Notes: generated by a model not told the origin, from the letters alone. A stretch of 64,000 bases of DNA from JAGLOK01 sp963676355 (GCA_963676355.1 OY781093.1:1116001-1180000), one strand, 5' to 3'. Positions 47,261 to 57,079 are shown, counted from the first letter of the stretch. Made by a program: numbers and translations.

Positions 47261-49003
47261 ATGAACTATCCCGGAAGCTTTAATGAACATATAATATGCA
47301 ATTTTAAGATGCCAGATGAGGAGTATGACGAAAACGGAATACCTTACGGTATACAAACCGATCATGACAACCCATTTTTAGACTCGAATGGAAACAAGCG
47401 AAGTGTCTATGTTTACAAACCCTCATCGCTTCTTGCAGGCAAACAGACTTATTCACTTTTCGTATTGCTTGAAGAAACAGGCATGGAAAACGCCAAACGT
47501 TTCATGGCAGAGAATTCGCTCATAACTCTTGCTGAAAAACAAAGGCTTTATCTTATATTTGTAAATCCATCACAAAATGGATGGAATCCTCAGCAAAAAA
47601 CGGACATGCCGGACGATTGCAGGATAATCGAGCAGGCACTTAAAGCGGCGGCTGAGTGGTATCTGTTCCCCGGACGCGAAACATGCCATGCATGCCTTAT
47701 GGCTCTTATGGGAGTGGGAAAAGGTGCTGAGATGGCACATGTTTTTGCGGCGCAGAACTCGAAGTATATATCAAGCCTTTTGACTTTTGGTGGCGATATA
47801 TCGCAGAAAATGCTTGAAAAAGGAAGTCTTGATGCACAGGTATCTGTTTGGATGGCGAATGCACAGGGAGATGGATATAAATTTTGGGAGAAAGCGGGCG
47901 GCTTAGAAGAGGCGACACCTGTAATTTTAGGGAAGACAACAATAAAGCAAAACAATGAAAATCCCGCTGAAAAACTTATTGTCACAAATGATGGTGGCGA
48001 TGGTGCGGATTCAGGCATAATAGCACAGTTTTGGCATGATGTGCACAGCACAACAGTTAAGATTGGTGATGTTGGCGTGGGCTCTGCATTAAATCTTGAT
48101 GCAGAGTATGAAAAATATAAGCCTTGCATGATGCATGATGCGCGGATATTGGGCGACAACGATTATGCACCACACGTGTGGTATGAGTTTGTGCCTAAAA
48201 AAGTAGTGGAAGGCGCAAAGAAGGGAAAGAAATTTCCTTTAATACTTGCAATGCACGGAGGCGGTTCATGGCCAAAGACAGCGGTAGGTTCTTTTAGGTG
48301 GCACAGGCTGGGTGAAGAGAAAGGCTTTATTACGGTATATCCGGGAGCGACATCGGGCGATTCGTGGAACAGCATGCTCTACGACTTCAGGCTGAGCGAT
48401 GTGGAGTACCTTTCTCGCCTGATTGAGCATCTTAAAGAAAAATATCCGGTCGATGCATCTCGCGTGTATGTAAGCGGATTTTCAAACGGAAGCGGCATGG
48501 CACAGGTGCTTGCAGCAGCAAGACCTGACCTTATAGCTGCTGTTGTGACTTTTAACACACGCTTTCCAATGCATGAAGGCGTGTATGAAATAGCCAAAAA
48601 AGCAAAAGAGAAATACGATTACCGCATGCCTGTTTATTATTGCTACGGCACAAAGGATGCGGAGTATCCGCCTCAGGAGGGTAGCGGGCAATTTTTGCAG
48701 ATGAACTTCTGGAAGTGGTACAATAATATTGAGCAAAAAAAGCTTTCAGGCGATGACCCGAGCGGCGTTGGCTGTTCGGGCGATGAAATAGTGGAATGGC
48801 CAAAGAAAAAACTTAACGGTCAAGGATACATAACAACGCATAAATATTATTCTTTGGATGAAAAGAGTGTAAACTATTATAATTATACAATAGCTGAAAA
48901 TCTGCCGCACACGGTAGATAGGAGAATGCTAAGAGACTGGTGGGCGTATGCTACGCGCTTTTCTCGCAATGCTGACGGCTCGCTTAACATCTTGGATGAA
49001 TAA
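47261..49003 (+). CDS. Two-domain alpha/beta hydrolase, PHB-depolymerase/CE1-like
   Basis: 580-residue intracellular protein. The C-terminal half (about residues 290-580) is a polyhydroxybutyrate-depolymerase or feruloyl-esterase-like hydrolase: oxyanion motif LAMHGGG, nucleophile elbow SGFSNGSG (S408), an Asp in YGTKDAEYP and a late His in LPHTVDRR. The N-terminal half (about 30-270) looks like a second copy of the same fold, but its elbow reads GVGKG, with Gly153 where serine is required, so it is probably non-catalytic. AAAGGAG precedes the ATG. It probably removes acyl groups from imported oligosaccharides. Confidence 0.82.
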   Translation: MNYPGSFNEHIICNFKMPDEEYDENGIPYGIQTDHDNPFLDSNGNKRSVYVYKPSSLLAGKQTYSLFVLLEETGMENAKRFMAENSLITLAEKQRLYLIFVNPSQNGWNPQQKTDMPDDCRIIEQALKAAAEWYLFPGRETCHACLMALMGVGKGAEMAHVFAAQNSKYISSLLTFGGDISQKMLEKGSLDAQVSVWMANAQGDGYKFWEKAGGLEEATPVILGKTTIKQNNENPAEKLIVTNDGGDGADSGIIAQFWHDVHSTTVKIGDVGVGSALNLDAEYEKYKPCMMHDARILGDNDYAPHVWYEFVPKKVVEGAKKGKKFPLILAMHGGGSWPKTAVGSFRWHRLGEEKGFITVYPGATSGDSWNSMLYDFRLSDVEYLSRLIEHLKEKYPVDASRVYVSGFSNGSGMAQVLAAARPDLIAAVVTFNTRFPMHEGVYEIAKKAKEKYDYRMPVYYCYGTKDAEYPPQEGSGQFLQMNFWKWYNNIEQKKLSGDDPSGVGCSGDEIVEWPKKKLNGQGYITTHKYYSLDEKSVNYYNYTIAENLPHTVDRRMLRDWWAYATRFSRNADGSLNILDE

Positions 49004-49033
49004 AAATATACAAACTTTCAAGGAGGAAAACAA

Positions 49034-49909
49034 ATGGGGATAATGAGATTTAACTACAGGAGTCAGGCTATAAACAGATATGTTGATATATCTGTTGTAT
49101 ATCCTACAGACAATTTCAGCTACTATGATATGAATAAGGGCGCAAAGCACCATATACTTCCCAATGAGAAAGAGAAACTGCTGTATAAGCCGGGTATGAA
49201 GTTTCAGACTGTATATCTCATTCACGGCGGCGGCGATGACGACTCTCTCACGTACCGCTATACAAATGCGGAGCTTTATGCGCAGAAAAATAATGTGATG
49301 CTCGTGACGCCCAATATATCAAACAGCTTCGGCGTGGACACAAACTACGGTGTAGCCTACTCCACATTTTTAAACGAGGAGCTGCCAGTTGTGATACAAA
49401 GCCTTTTCGCGTCTTCACCCAAACGTGAGGACAACTTCATCGTAGGCTATGCTATGGGTGGCAATGCCGCGCTGGGTAATGCTATAATGCATCCTGAGCG
49501 CTACAGCGTATGCGTTGATATGTCCGGCGGTATAGGGATGACTCTCAACACTGATACATTTAAAGATGAACTGGAAGGCGATCACTTTAAAAATAACTTC
49601 TCGCTGTATAATCATACATTCGGAGAAGGCAAAGACTTATCGGGTTCAAAACACGACCTTTTTGCTATTGCCAAAAAGTGTCTGGACGAAGGCAAGGAAG
49701 TGCCGAAGTTTTACATCGTAGCGGGCAGTAAGGAGTTTGTGCATGACCGTATAAAAGCAGATGCTGACAAGATGAAAGAGATGGGATTTGACATTACATA
49801 TATCGAGGCTGAAGGCTATGACCATGATTTTGAGATGTGGGACAAATACATAAAAATTACTCTCGATGAATTGCTTCCGCTAAAACGCAAGCCTATATAC
49901 GAAGACTAA
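49034..49909 (+). CDS. CE1-like esterase-fold protein lacking the nucleophile serine
   Basis: 291-residue protein of the esterase-D/tributyrin-esterase group (COG0627 type), with YLIHGGGDDD and a late acid/base region AEGYDHDFEMWD that resembles the catalytic-His motif of these enzymes. The nucleophile elbow, normally GxSxG, reads GYAMGG, with Ala140 in place of Ser. The frame is intact and well conserved, so this looks like a real substitution and not decay. It may be a non-catalytic binding protein, or may use another residue. AAGGAGG precedes the ATG; the gene follows the two-domain hydrolase by 30 bases. Confidence 0.78.
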   Translation: MGIMRFNYRSQAINRYVDISVVYPTDNFSYYDMNKGAKHHILPNEKEKLLYKPGMKFQTVYLIHGGGDDDSLTYRYTNAELYAQKNNVMLVTPNISNSFGVDTNYGVAYSTFLNEELPVVIQSLFASSPKREDNFIVGYAMGGNAALGNAIMHPERYSVCVDMSGGIGMTLNTDTFKDELEGDHFKNNFSLYNHTFGEGKDLSGSKHDLFAIAKKCLDEGKEVPKFYIVAGSKEFVHDRIKADADKMKEMGFDITYIEAEGYDHDFEMWDKYIKITLDELLPLKRKPIYED

Positions 49910-49935
49910 TATAAGACGCAGGAAACATAAATAAC

Positions 49936-49970
49936 AAAAACCGCACATCCAGTACGTGCGGTTTTATTTT
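49936..49970 (+). terminator. Rho-independent terminator
   Basis: Stem AAAACCGCAC / GTGCGGTTTT (49937-49946 with 49956-49965) and a T-rich tail, closing the esterase-transport operon. Confidence 0.85.
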
Positions 49971-50128
49971 ATGCTGAGCTTAGTTAAGTTGTAATCTAGA
50001 ATCGAAGTATGCACACAAAACAGAGGTTAGGTTAACCCAGCAGGAGTCGTCTACTGTGTTGTCTTGCAATAGCATACGGCATCAAACTTTAATAAATGCT
50101 GTATAAATCTCCTTTAATAAGTTTACGT

Positions 50129-51493
50129 TTATTCTTCAAGCATATCAGAAGTGTATCTTAGCTTGTCTTTTTTATAGAACTGATACATGACGGCGCCTGT
50201 TATAACTATTGCGAAAAAGTCTGCGATAGGAGGTGAAAGCCATACGCCTGTAAGACCTAGGATGCCGGGAAGTATGAACACTATCGGAAGCAGCAATATG
50301 AAGTGGCGCAGCATGCCGAGCAGGGTTGATATATTGCCCTTTGCTATTGACTGGAAGAATGTAACGCCGATTAGATTTATGCTGATAAGCGGCAGCATGA
50401 GTATGTTTAGCCTTAAGCCCTGTATCGCCATAGCGAAAGTATCCGAGCCTTGGTTTATAAACATGCTTATAAAAGTTTTGGGTATAAACTGTAAAAGAAC
50501 GAAGGCTGATGATGAAAAGAGAACGCTTACCAGTATGCCGAGCTTTAGTGTTTTATATACACGCTTAGGCTGTCGTGCGCCATAGTTGTAGCCCATTATT
50601 GGGCGCATGCCCTGCATGATGCCAAATAGCGGCATGATGAAAAGCGTCATAAGGCTGTTTATAGCTCCCATGGAAGTTATCGCCATCGTGCCGCCGTAGA
50701 GCGCCAGCGCGCGATTTAAAAACGTCACAGAAATACTGCGGCCTATTGTGCTCAAAAATGTAGCAAAGCCTATAGATACTATTTTGACAAGGAGCTTTAA
50801 TTGGGGTATGAAGCTTTTTAGGTTAAACTTCAGCACGCTCTTGCCGCGAAGATAGAAGGAAAGCAGTATGCAAAGCCCTGTGAACTGCCCCGCGATGGTC
50901 GCAAGAGCCGCGCCCTGTACGCCCCAATTGAGGCGTATGATGAATATATAGTCGAGTATGATGTTCATTACTGCCGATGATATCATCGCCGTCATGGAAA
51001 GCACTGGCTGTCCCTCTGTGCGTACTGTGTTGTTTAAAATAAACGAAGTCATGTGGAACACATAGCCCAAGATTATAATTCTAAGATAATCTTGCGCGTA
51101 GTCCATGACGTTTATATCTGCGCCGAAAATGGTGAGTATTGGCGATATGTTAAAGTATATTAGAGTCGAGATTAAAAGTGTCGCTATTATACCGAAACTT
51201 ACCGTGCTGCCAAACACCTGAGTTGCGCCGTCATTGTCTTTTTCGCCAAGGCGTATTGATATGAGTGCCGCGCCGCCTATGCCTATAAGGCTTGCAAACG
51301 CAAAGATTGTCATCATTAGAGGAAATGCGATGGTAAGACCGGCAAGCGCCGCTTCGCTTACGTGCTTTCCGATAAATATTCTGTCCACTATGTTGTATAT
51401 GGAGTTTACCGTCATCGAGATGATGGCAGGGATGGAGTATTCCAGCAGAAGTTTGCCTATACTCTTGGTGCCGAGGTCTTTTGTGTGCTTCAT
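50129..51493 (-). CDS. MATE-family multidrug/cation efflux protein
   Basis: 454-residue membrane protein with twelve predicted segments in two six-helix repeats. The N-terminal KLLLEYSIPAIISMTVNSIYN and IFIGKHVSEAALAGLTIAFP (landmarks SIPAIISM and LAGLTIAFP) are typical of NorM/MepA-like MATE exporters. It lies on the minus strand, downstream of the alpha/beta hydrolase gene and convergent with the esterase operon. The substrate is unknown. Confidence 0.93.
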   Translation of the reverse strand: MKHTKDLGTKSIGKLLLEYSIPAIISMTVNSIYNIVDRIFIGKHVSEAALAGLTIAFPLMMTIFAFASLIGIGGAALISIRLGEKDNDGATQVFGSTVSFGIIATLLISTLIYFNISPILTIFGADINVMDYAQDYLRIIILGYVFHMTSFILNNTVRTEGQPVLSMTAMISSAVMNIILDYIFIIRLNWGVQGAALATIAGQFTGLCILLSFYLRGKSVLKFNLKSFIPQLKLLVKIVSIGFATFLSTIGRSISVTFLNRALALYGGTMAITSMGAINSLMTLFIMPLFGIMQGMRPIMGYNYGARQPKRVYKTLKLGILVSVLFSSSAFVLLQFIPKTFISMFINQGSDTFAMAIQGLRLNILMLPLISINLIGVTFFQSIAKGNISTLLGMLRHFILLLPIVFILPGILGLTGVWLSPPIADFFAIVITGAVMYQFYKKDKLRYTSDMLEE

Positions 51494-51577
51494 GTCCTAA
51501 TCTTTCTTCATTGTTATATTTTTTGCTTTGCATGAGTTTTGCATAGCTTTTTTACATTATACTATGGATAATCTAAT

Positions 51578-52420
51578 CTAGAGAACTCTGCCTGCTGTAT
51601 CACGGAAAAACCTGTCACAGTCGCGTGCGACAATCTCGGGACATTCATCAGGTCCTGCGTGTTCAAAGTGCTCGTATGTTATAAGTTTTGCGCCAGGTAT
51701 GACCGAAGCGGCCTTTACCGCTTTTTCCGTTGTGGACAGGTCATCACGTATACCGTTTACTATAAGAACAGGAAAGTTTATTTTAGCCATATCAGCATAA
51801 AATTCTTCTTCAGTTTTGGCATCCGAGCCGCTCATTGAGTCCATATGAACCAAAAATTCTTCTTTTTTCCGTTTCACAAGCAGTTCCAGATGCTCTTTTT
51901 TAAGCAATTCACGGCGAGCAAGGCGTTTTTCGTCCTTAGTCGAATAGAAGGTATTCCATGACATCGCAGATAGTGCTTCGCGGTTGCCCAGTATTTTATC
52001 AAAGTCAAGGTTGCGCTTGGGTATGGGCAGCTGGCCCGGCGTTATAAATTGCGCAACTCCTGATGTGGCTGCAAAGCCAAGAAGTCTTTCCGGTTGGTGG
52101 AAGGCAATGTACCAGCCGGCAAAGCATCCGTGTGACACGCCTGAGTAGTAAAACTTCTGAGCACCTATTGCATCGGCAAATGCCAGCACATCCTGCCCCC
52201 ATACGCTTATCCAGTCCTGAGGAGTCTCGTCGAATATATGCTCGGACTCGCCGTAGCCGCGCATGGTGATAAGGTATACATGGTAGTCGTACGGCGGCTT
52301 TCCCAAAAGCTCCATATGACTGTCGGTGAAAAAGAAGTTCTGCGTAGATATCAAAATCTTATCTCCGCTGCCTATTTCTTTATATGAAAGTGTTGTTTGG
52401 TTTACGTTGATTTTTGGCAT
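51578..52420 (-). CDS. Alpha/beta hydrolase
   Basis: 280-residue cytoplasmic alpha/beta-hydrolase-fold protein. The elbow YYSGVSHGCFAG supplies the nucleophile Ser, IVNGIRDDL the likely catalytic Asp and YEHFEHAGPDE the His. AAGGAGG precedes the ATG. It resembles haloperoxidase/lipase-type hydrolases, for which a substrate cannot be predicted. It is transcribed toward the MATE gene with an 84-base gap. Confidence 0.88.
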   Translation of the reverse strand: MPKINVNQTTLSYKEIGSGDKILISTQNFFFTDSHMELLGKPPYDYHVYLITMRGYGESEHIFDETPQDWISVWGQDVLAFADAIGAQKFYYSGVSHGCFAGWYIAFHQPERLLGFAATSGVAQFITPGQLPIPKRNLDFDKILGNREALSAMSWNTFYSTKDEKRLARRELLKKEHLELLVKRKKEEFLVHMDSMSGSDAKTEEEFYADMAKINFPVLIVNGIRDDLSTTEKAVKAASVIPGAKLITYEHFEHAGPDECPEIVARDCDRFFRDTAGRVL

Positions 52421-53119
52421 AATGCCTCCTTAAAATTTTAAGCTTTCAAGCCACTCGGCGCAAAGTTCTCCCTAGCGCTGGGTGTACGGTATATGGGGTT
52501 TATAAAGTGTTGTCCTTATTTTGTCGCCGTTGGCGCTTGGAAATGTAAGTTTTGCAACATCTATTTTTCCCAGTTGGTGTCTGTGATCTTAATGAGCACT
52601 AATGAAAAGATGGATAAAGTTAAAAGAATAAAAAAGCTATTATCCGGGTATGTTTTTTGGGACAAAATACTAACCCAAAACTTTGCAATACTACTTCGCT
52701 AAAATACTATAATGCTTATGCAAGAATTTTAGCTTGTATCATTATATTCGAGCATATATACGTTGTCAACGATGTTTTGTCTAAATAATCTACCTTTATA
52801 GTATCATCGTTTCGAAAATATCAGAGGTGATGTTCTTATTGAAGACTATATTTTAGCAAGAAAAGTTCTAATTGGATTACTTACATTAAGAGCTATTTAG
52901 TAATTGGTTTTTATTTAGGTTAAATTCTTTTCATATTGTAGGAAACTTTGACAAAGCTTATATAACAATTTATATTAAAGATGTGCTTCATGTGTGCAAG
53001 GGAAACGGGTGCAAGCCAGAGTTGATTTTTAATGATACTCATGCTTGTGAGGAATAGCCAGAGCGTTTTGCAATGTGACTTGAAGCTACTTAAAAGACAA
53101 TATAAAAAGGGGTTTGATT
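52421..53119. other. Intergenic region with an acetyltransferase-like remnant
   Basis: Minus-strand frames between 52599 and about 52440 read LIKITDTNWEK, stop, then HFQAPTATK, stop, then further protein-like sequence. This resembles the broken start of a GNAT acetyltransferase. The region also holds a TTTCGAAA (52810-52817) and a TTTTAGCAA (52851-52859), the motifs proposed as operators for the two LacI proteins, but no matched promoter was seen. An open 69-codon frame on the plus strand (52493-52702) overlaps the remnant and is probably not a gene. Confidence 0.35.
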
Positions 53120-54160
53120 ATGAAGAAGAATATGAAGGTATGGAAGCAGACTGGTATAATGGAGCAGCAGATTTTTGATGAAGAAATTCAGCAGCCTAAA
53201 AGCGGAGAAGTACAGGTGAAAATTAAATGTACTGGAATATGTGGCTCAGACATGCATTATCTTGAACATGGCAGAATAGGTGATTTTGTGGTCGAATATC
53301 CTTTTGTGTTGGGGCATGAGAGCGCTGGCGAAGTTACTGCTGTTGGAGAAGGCGTCACAAATCTTAAAATAGGTGACAGAGTAGCACTAGAACCGGGATA
53401 TACTTGTGGAGTATGTGAATTTTGCAAAAGCGGTAGATATAATCTGTGCCCGGATGTAGTGTTTTTTGCCACGCCTCCATATGATGGAACCTTAAAGGAA
53501 TATGTCTCGCATCCAGCTCATATGTGTTTCAAATTACCCGAGAATGTTAGTTTTATTGAAGGTGCATTAATTGAACCGCTGGCTGTAGGATTTCATGCTG
53601 CAAAACAGGCGAACGCGCAGGCGGGACAAACTGCTATGGTTGTAGGCTGTGGCTGTATTGGTCTTGTAACTATGATGGCGCTAAGATCTATGGGTGTTTC
53701 AAAGATATACATGTCAGATGTTATTGATGTACGCATTAAAAAGGCAGTTAATATGGGCGCAGATGCTGTATTTAACCCTGCAATTCAGAATGTAGACGCT
53801 GAGCTTAAGAAAGTAACTGAAGGAAAGGGAGTTGATATTGTCATAGAAACTGCAGGTAATCAAAAAGCGCAGTCTCAGTGTGTTGATTTGATTAAGACAG
53901 GCGGAACGATAGTGTATGTTGGAATGGCTGCAGAATCGATTACACCAATTGATATAAATCAGATAATCAATAAAGAAGCTACTATTAAGACAGTATTCAG
54001 GTATAAAAATTTATATCCAGTTGCAATTGCGGCAGTAGAAAATGGATTGCCGTTAAAAGATATTGTTTCAAATAGTTTTAGCTTTAATGATGTCGATAAA
54101 GCTTTTGACTATAATATAAGCAATAAATCTGATGTTACAAAAGTAGTCATTGAGTATTAA
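53120..54160 (+). CDS. Zinc-dependent polyol dehydrogenase (sorbitol/xylitol dehydrogenase-like)
   Basis: 346-residue medium-chain dehydrogenase oxidising a polyol to a ketose with NAD. Catalytic zinc ligands are in CTGICGSDMHY and GHESAGEV; the structural zinc cysteines are in CGVCEFCKSGRYNLC; the nucleotide fold motif is GCGCIG. ATG 53120 is preferred because AAAAGGGG lies seven bases before it; TTG 53114 overlaps that site. The neighbouring GH43 gene suggests xylitol or another pentitol as substrate (L-iditol 2-dehydrogenase or xylitol dehydrogenase), which is inference. Confidence 0.9.
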   Translation: MKKNMKVWKQTGIMEQQIFDEEIQQPKSGEVQVKIKCTGICGSDMHYLEHGRIGDFVVEYPFVLGHESAGEVTAVGEGVTNLKIGDRVALEPGYTCGVCEFCKSGRYNLCPDVVFFATPPYDGTLKEYVSHPAHMCFKLPENVSFIEGALIEPLAVGFHAAKQANAQAGQTAMVVGCGCIGLVTMMALRSMGVSKIYMSDVIDVRIKKAVNMGADAVFNPAIQNVDAELKKVTEGKGVDIVIETAGNQKAQSQCVDLIKTGGTIVYVGMAAESITPIDINQIINKEATIKTVFRYKNLYPVAIAAVENGLPLKDIVSNSFSFNDVDKAFDYNISNKSDVTKVVIEY

Positions 54161-54213
54161 AAACATATTTATGAAACTACTGTAGATTTAAATATTGGAA
54201 TGATATTTATAAT

Positions 54214-55806
54214 ATGAGTACAATAATAAAAAATCCAATACTAAAGGGATTCAACCCTGATCCTTCGATATGCTACGTAAAAGGAAAATACTATATTGCA
54301 ACAAGCACATTTGAATGGTTCCCCGGTGTGCAAATTCATCAATCAGATGATTTAGCAAACTGGAAAGTTGTTTCCAGACCTCTTGATCGGGTAAGTATGC
54401 TTGATATGAAAGGTAATCCATCCTCAGGCGGGATATGGGCACCATGCTTGTCATATTGTGATGGGAAGTTCTATTTGATATATACCGATGTAAAAGGTTG
54501 GAGAACGAATATAACCCCATATAAAGATTGCAATAATTATTTAACTACTGCAGAAAATATAGAAGGGCCGTGGAGTGAGCCTATTTACATGAATTCAAGT
54601 GGATTTGATGCATCGCTTTTTCATGATGATGATGGTAGAAAGTGGTATATAAATCTTGATTGGGATTATAGAAAACCAAATCTTGAAAAGTTTTCAGGGA
54701 TAGTGGCACAGGAGTTTGATGAAAAAACGGGAAAGCTTTTAGGCGAACCAACAAAGATATATAAGGGCACAGAGATAGGATTGACAGAAGGTCCGCACCT
54801 ATATAAAAAGGATGGATATTATTACGTGATGGTAGCAGAAGGCGGCACATCATATGAACACGCTGAATCTATAGCGCGTAGTAGAAATTTATTAGGACCT
54901 TATGAGAACCATCCAAATAATCCGATTATAACAAGCCATAATAAGGATGTGTATCTTAAAAAAGCTGGGCATGCGAGCATCTGCCAAAATGATAACGGTG
55001 AATGGTATTTAGTCCATTTATGCGGAAGACCTCTGGAAGGAACTGATAGGTGTGTTCTCGGAAGAGAAACAGCTATACAGAAGATCAAATGGGAGAATGG
55101 ATGGCCATATGTTGTTGATAATAATGGCAACTTATGCAACACACCACAGGATTACATTGAAATAAATGCTGATGTTGCGTTAGCTCCAAACAAGAAAAAA
55201 GTATGGAAACTTGATAATTGGAACTTTAAAAAAGATTTTCAATCATTGCGGATACCAATGGAGGATTTTGCTGAGATAAATGATGAAAAAGGATGCTTGA
55301 GGCTATATGGAAAAGAATCAGTTTCGTCACGCTTTACTCAAGCAATAGCTGCGACACGGCAGGTTGATTTTTCTTTTGAAGCGGAAACAAAGCTTTTTTG
55401 CGAACCAAAAAGCTTCCATCATATGGCGGGATTAACGTATAGATATAGTGAATCCAATCAATATTATTTCAGAGTAAGTTATGACGAGCAATTCAATAAA
55501 TATTACATTGGATTGATAGTTGTTGACGATGATGAGCATAATTTAACGGACGTTGAAATAAATTTTGAAGGAAGCATAGCATTAAAAGTTGTAGTACATA
55601 ATCGCAGTGTAAAATTTTATTATGCGACTCAGGATGAGTATATAGAATTTCCCGGCGAATACGACGCTTCAATATTGTCGGATGAGTATGCCCAACCTCT
55701 TGGCTTTACAGGGGCATTTGTGGGTATGCAGGCAGTGGATACAAGACATCAGGATTTCTATGCTGATTTTGAGTATTTTAAATATGAGGGGTTTGAGATT
55801 GATTAA
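54214..55806 (+). CDS. GH43 beta-xylosidase
   Basis: 530-residue inverting glycosidase without a signal peptide, hence acting on imported xylo-oligosaccharides. The N-terminal five-bladed propeller has the general base D16 (FNPDPS), the pKa-modulating Asp D132 (SGFDASLF) and the acid E192 (LTEGPHLY). The C-terminal region (about 330-530, with FHHMAGLTYRY) is the beta-sandwich of the XynB/GH43 subfamily 11-like enzymes. It follows the polyol dehydrogenase by 53 bases and ends at a strong terminator. Confidence 0.95.
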   Translation: MSTIIKNPILKGFNPDPSICYVKGKYYIATSTFEWFPGVQIHQSDDLANWKVVSRPLDRVSMLDMKGNPSSGGIWAPCLSYCDGKFYLIYTDVKGWRTNITPYKDCNNYLTTAENIEGPWSEPIYMNSSGFDASLFHDDDGRKWYINLDWDYRKPNLEKFSGIVAQEFDEKTGKLLGEPTKIYKGTEIGLTEGPHLYKKDGYYYVMVAEGGTSYEHAESIARSRNLLGPYENHPNNPIITSHNKDVYLKKAGHASICQNDNGEWYLVHLCGRPLEGTDRCVLGRETAIQKIKWENGWPYVVDNNGNLCNTPQDYIEINADVALAPNKKKVWKLDNWNFKKDFQSLRIPMEDFAEINDEKGCLRLYGKESVSSRFTQAIAATRQVDFSFEAETKLFCEPKSFHHMAGLTYRYSESNQYYFRVSYDEQFNKYYIGLIVVDDDEHNLTDVEINFEGSIALKVVVHNRSVKFYYATQDEYIEFPGEYDASILSDEYAQPLGFTGAFVGMQAVDTRHQDFYADFEYFKYEGFEID

Positions 55807-55839
55807 TTGATTTGGTAAGTTATAAAAGAACAAAATATA

Positions 55840-55868
55840 AGCACATGACAAGTTCATGTGCTTTTTTT
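55840..55868 (+). terminator. Rho-independent terminator after GH43
   Basis: A 9-bp perfect stem (55840-55848 with 55854-55862) followed by seven T residues. Confidence 0.9.
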
Positions 55869-56205
55869 ATTCAATAAGGTTATTTACTGATGCGGTATTT
55901 GATGGAGCGGTAGTGCTTCAAACCGAACTTATTTTTATATAAAATCATTAAAGCTTATCTTAATGACTATAGGTTCACAAAAATGTCAACCATTATTTTA
56001 TGATATTACCTGTTAAGCAGCACAACTTTAACAGATGGCTGTGGCGAGGATTTTCAATATAAATAGAGGTGAAAGCTCCTTTTTATATCAGTGATGAAAT
56101 TGCTAGAGATTTTGAATGGTTGTAGGAGAGTGTATAGTTAAAGTAAATAAGGTGTGCGATTAATAACTAATGCTGTGTTAAGAATTTCTACCACATTGAG
56201 TTAGA
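55869..56205. other. Intergenic region before the DeoR gene
   Basis: About 340 bases with no recognisable gene. A short open stretch near 56090-56140 is not supported by a ribosome binding site. Confidence 0.4.
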
Positions 56206-56234
56206 TTGACATTGCTCTTACTACTGTTTAAAAT
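56206..56234 (+). promoter_or_regulatory. Sigma-A promoter of the DeoR gene
   Basis: TTGACA at 56206-56211, 17 bases, TAAAAT at 56229-56234, about 30 bases before the start codon. Confidence 0.7.
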
Positions 56235-56263
56235 GTTATCATTAGCAGCGAGGAGAGTAACCG

Positions 56264-57052
56264 ATGAGACCAAAGAATTCCGAATACGCCGGAGTAGACA
56301 AAAGGCGAGAAGATATTCTGGATAAATTAAAAGATAAGGGAAAAATAAAAGTAACGGAACTTAGCCGTGAATTTGGGATCTCTGAAGTCACGATGCGTAA
56401 CGATTTGGCTGTTCTTGAAAATGAAGGACTGCTAAAAAGAGTGCGAGGAGGTGCTGTTACTACTCAGAAAGCATATTTCAATATGTCACTAAATGACAGA
56501 ATGGATATGCAAAAAGAACAAAAGAAATTGATTGCCAAGAAGGTTGCTTCATATATTAATGAAGGTGATACTCTGATGATGATTTCTGGGACAACAACGT
56601 ATTATATAGCTCGAGAGCTTATCAATATAAAAAATATCACAGTAGTTACAAATTCTTTGGCTATAGCTCGAGAACTCAGTTTTTATAGCCATATAAATGT
56701 AATACTTTTGGGTGGAAATCTAGATGCACAGTACCAATTTACTTATGGTGATGATGTCTTGGCTCAGCTGAGTAAATATAAAGCGGATATTATGATTGCA
56801 TCAGTGGATGGAATAAGCGCAGAAAAAGGACTCACAACTTATCATTACCTTGAGTCTGAGGTAACTAAACAGATGATAAAACGGTCAAATGAAGTGGTTG
56901 TAGCTGCGGATTACACTAAGGTTGGAAGAGAGGGGTTTGCGCATATAGATTCAGCAAGTAAGGCAAACATACTAATTACAGATAGTCAAGCTGAAAAAGG
57001 CGAACTAGAAAAACTTTCTTCAATATTGGAAGTCATTCGTACGCAAGAGTAG
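56264..57052 (+). CDS. DeoR-family transcriptional regulator
   Basis: 262-residue sugar-metabolism regulator. The N-terminal helix-turn-helix VTELSREFGISEVTMRNDL is followed by RVRGGAV, the family linker. The C-terminal domain resembles a sugar-phosphate isomerase fold and would sense a phosphorylated intermediate (motifs SGTTTYYIA and GGNLD). GAGGAGA precedes the ATG. It probably controls the dehydrogenase-GH43 pair upstream; binding sites were not identified. Confidence 0.92.
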   Translation: MRPKNSEYAGVDKRREDILDKLKDKGKIKVTELSREFGISEVTMRNDLAVLENEGLLKRVRGGAVTTQKAYFNMSLNDRMDMQKEQKKLIAKKVASYINEGDTLMMISGTTTYYIARELINIKNITVVTNSLAIARELSFYSHINVILLGGNLDAQYQFTYGDDVLAQLSKYKADIMIASVDGISAEKGLTTYHYLESEVTKQMIKRSNEVVVAADYTKVGREGFAHIDSASKANILITDSQAEKGELEKLSSILEVIRTQE

Positions 57053-57079
57053 TGATTTGAGTTAAAACAACGATGGATA

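Noticed and set aside
52493..52702. Open 69-codon plus-strand frame
   Set aside because: No ribosome binding site, no recognisable domain, and the opposite strand carries a better (though broken) coding signal.
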